The position numbers were made by a program, and so were the translations under genes. From Anaerolineales bacterium (GTDB taxonomy: Bacteria > Chloroflexota > Anaerolineae > Anaerolineales > DRMV01), in the NCBI GenBank assembly GCA_027026295.1, contig JALVOR010000118.1, forward strand, positions 1 through 5,826: 5,826 nt of DNA, written 5' to 3'. Shown one piece after another: positions 5,719 to 5,826 of the stretch (the stretch's first letter is position 1; every line of letters starts with the position of its first letter). The notes under the pieces are model-generated. The model made no database searches and was not told where the DNA came from. It saw nothing but the letters and a program-made list of their open reading frames with translations.

Positions 5719-5826
5719 TTAAGTAGGGACAGGGTCATAGTGCCAGGGTCTGAAGTTCAATCGGAAGTTGTGCAAGCCACAACAGGTTTCCATGACTTGG
5801 TCGCGGAACCCTTGCTTCCAGTTACG
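5719..5826 (-). mobile_element. C-terminal fragment of a DDE transposase (insertion-sequence end, cut by the window edge)
   Basis: The last 35 codons of a minus-strand gene end at TAA 5719-5721 and read RNWKQGFRDQVMETCCGLHN, then FRLNFRPWHYDPVPT. An alpha helix ending in V-M-E-x-x-C-x-L-H-N-F-R followed by R-P-W is the typical C-terminus of DDE-superfamily transposases of the IS5-like/PF13359 type. The start and catalytic residues lie beyond the right edge, so intactness cannot be judged. The final residues (WHYDPVPT) are encoded by gtagggacagggtcatagtg on the plus strand, which may be part of the terminal inverted repeat of the element. The gene ends 9 bases upstream of the AIM24 ATG, so readthrough transcription could drive AIM24. 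Confidence 0.65.

Overview
The window is GC-rich, densely coding bacterial DNA, most probably from a member of the Chloroflexota (an Anaerolineae-like organism). This rests on gene content and style: an F420-dependent luciferase-like oxidoreductase, a lipoprotein with Thr/Pro/Ala/Glu linkers (runs of ATPE/TPT type), a deoxynucleoside kinase, and small palindromic repeats between the genes. No 16S rRNA or other phylogenetic marker is present, so this is an inference from style.

Layout, left to right. (1) Bases 1-45 exactly copy an internal piece of the lipoprotein gene at 3592-3636. They are joined out of place to the last ~60 codons of what looks like holB (DNA polymerase III delta prime), ending at 225. 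(2) An F420-dependent LLM-class oxidoreductase (222-1253) overlaps the holB stop by GTGA. (3) A 102-bp gap holds a degenerate repeat and a REP-like hairpin. (4) A membrane dipeptidase of peptidase family M19 follows (1356-2438). (5) Next is an exported lipoprotein with an SdrD/Cna-B-like domain and a C-terminal laminin-G/DUF1080-like beta-sandwich (2493-3860), followed by a hairpin. (6) A deoxynucleoside kinase (3945-4595) ends at a textbook intrinsic terminator (4613-4647). (7) About 300 bp contain no gene but are built from nested inverted repeats. (8) On the minus strand are a TIGR00266/AIM24-family protein (4954-5709) and, cut by the right edge, the last 35 codons of a DDE transposase (5719-5826).

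The genes do not form an obvious single pathway. holB and the oxidoreductase are translationally coupled. The peptidase, lipoprotein and kinase are co-directional with moderate gaps, and the AIM24 gene converges on the kinase. I see no defence system, CRISPR array, tRNA, rRNA or biosynthetic cluster, and no convincing undescribed system. The most notable points are the 45-bp out-of-context duplication at the left edge (most likely an assembly or amplification chimera), the repeat-built intergenic region, the insertion-sequence end lying 9 bp from the AIM24 start codon, and the domain combination of the lipoprotein. A left edge in a duplicated sequence and a right edge inside a transposase suggest that the window is a whole short contig whose ends are repeats.
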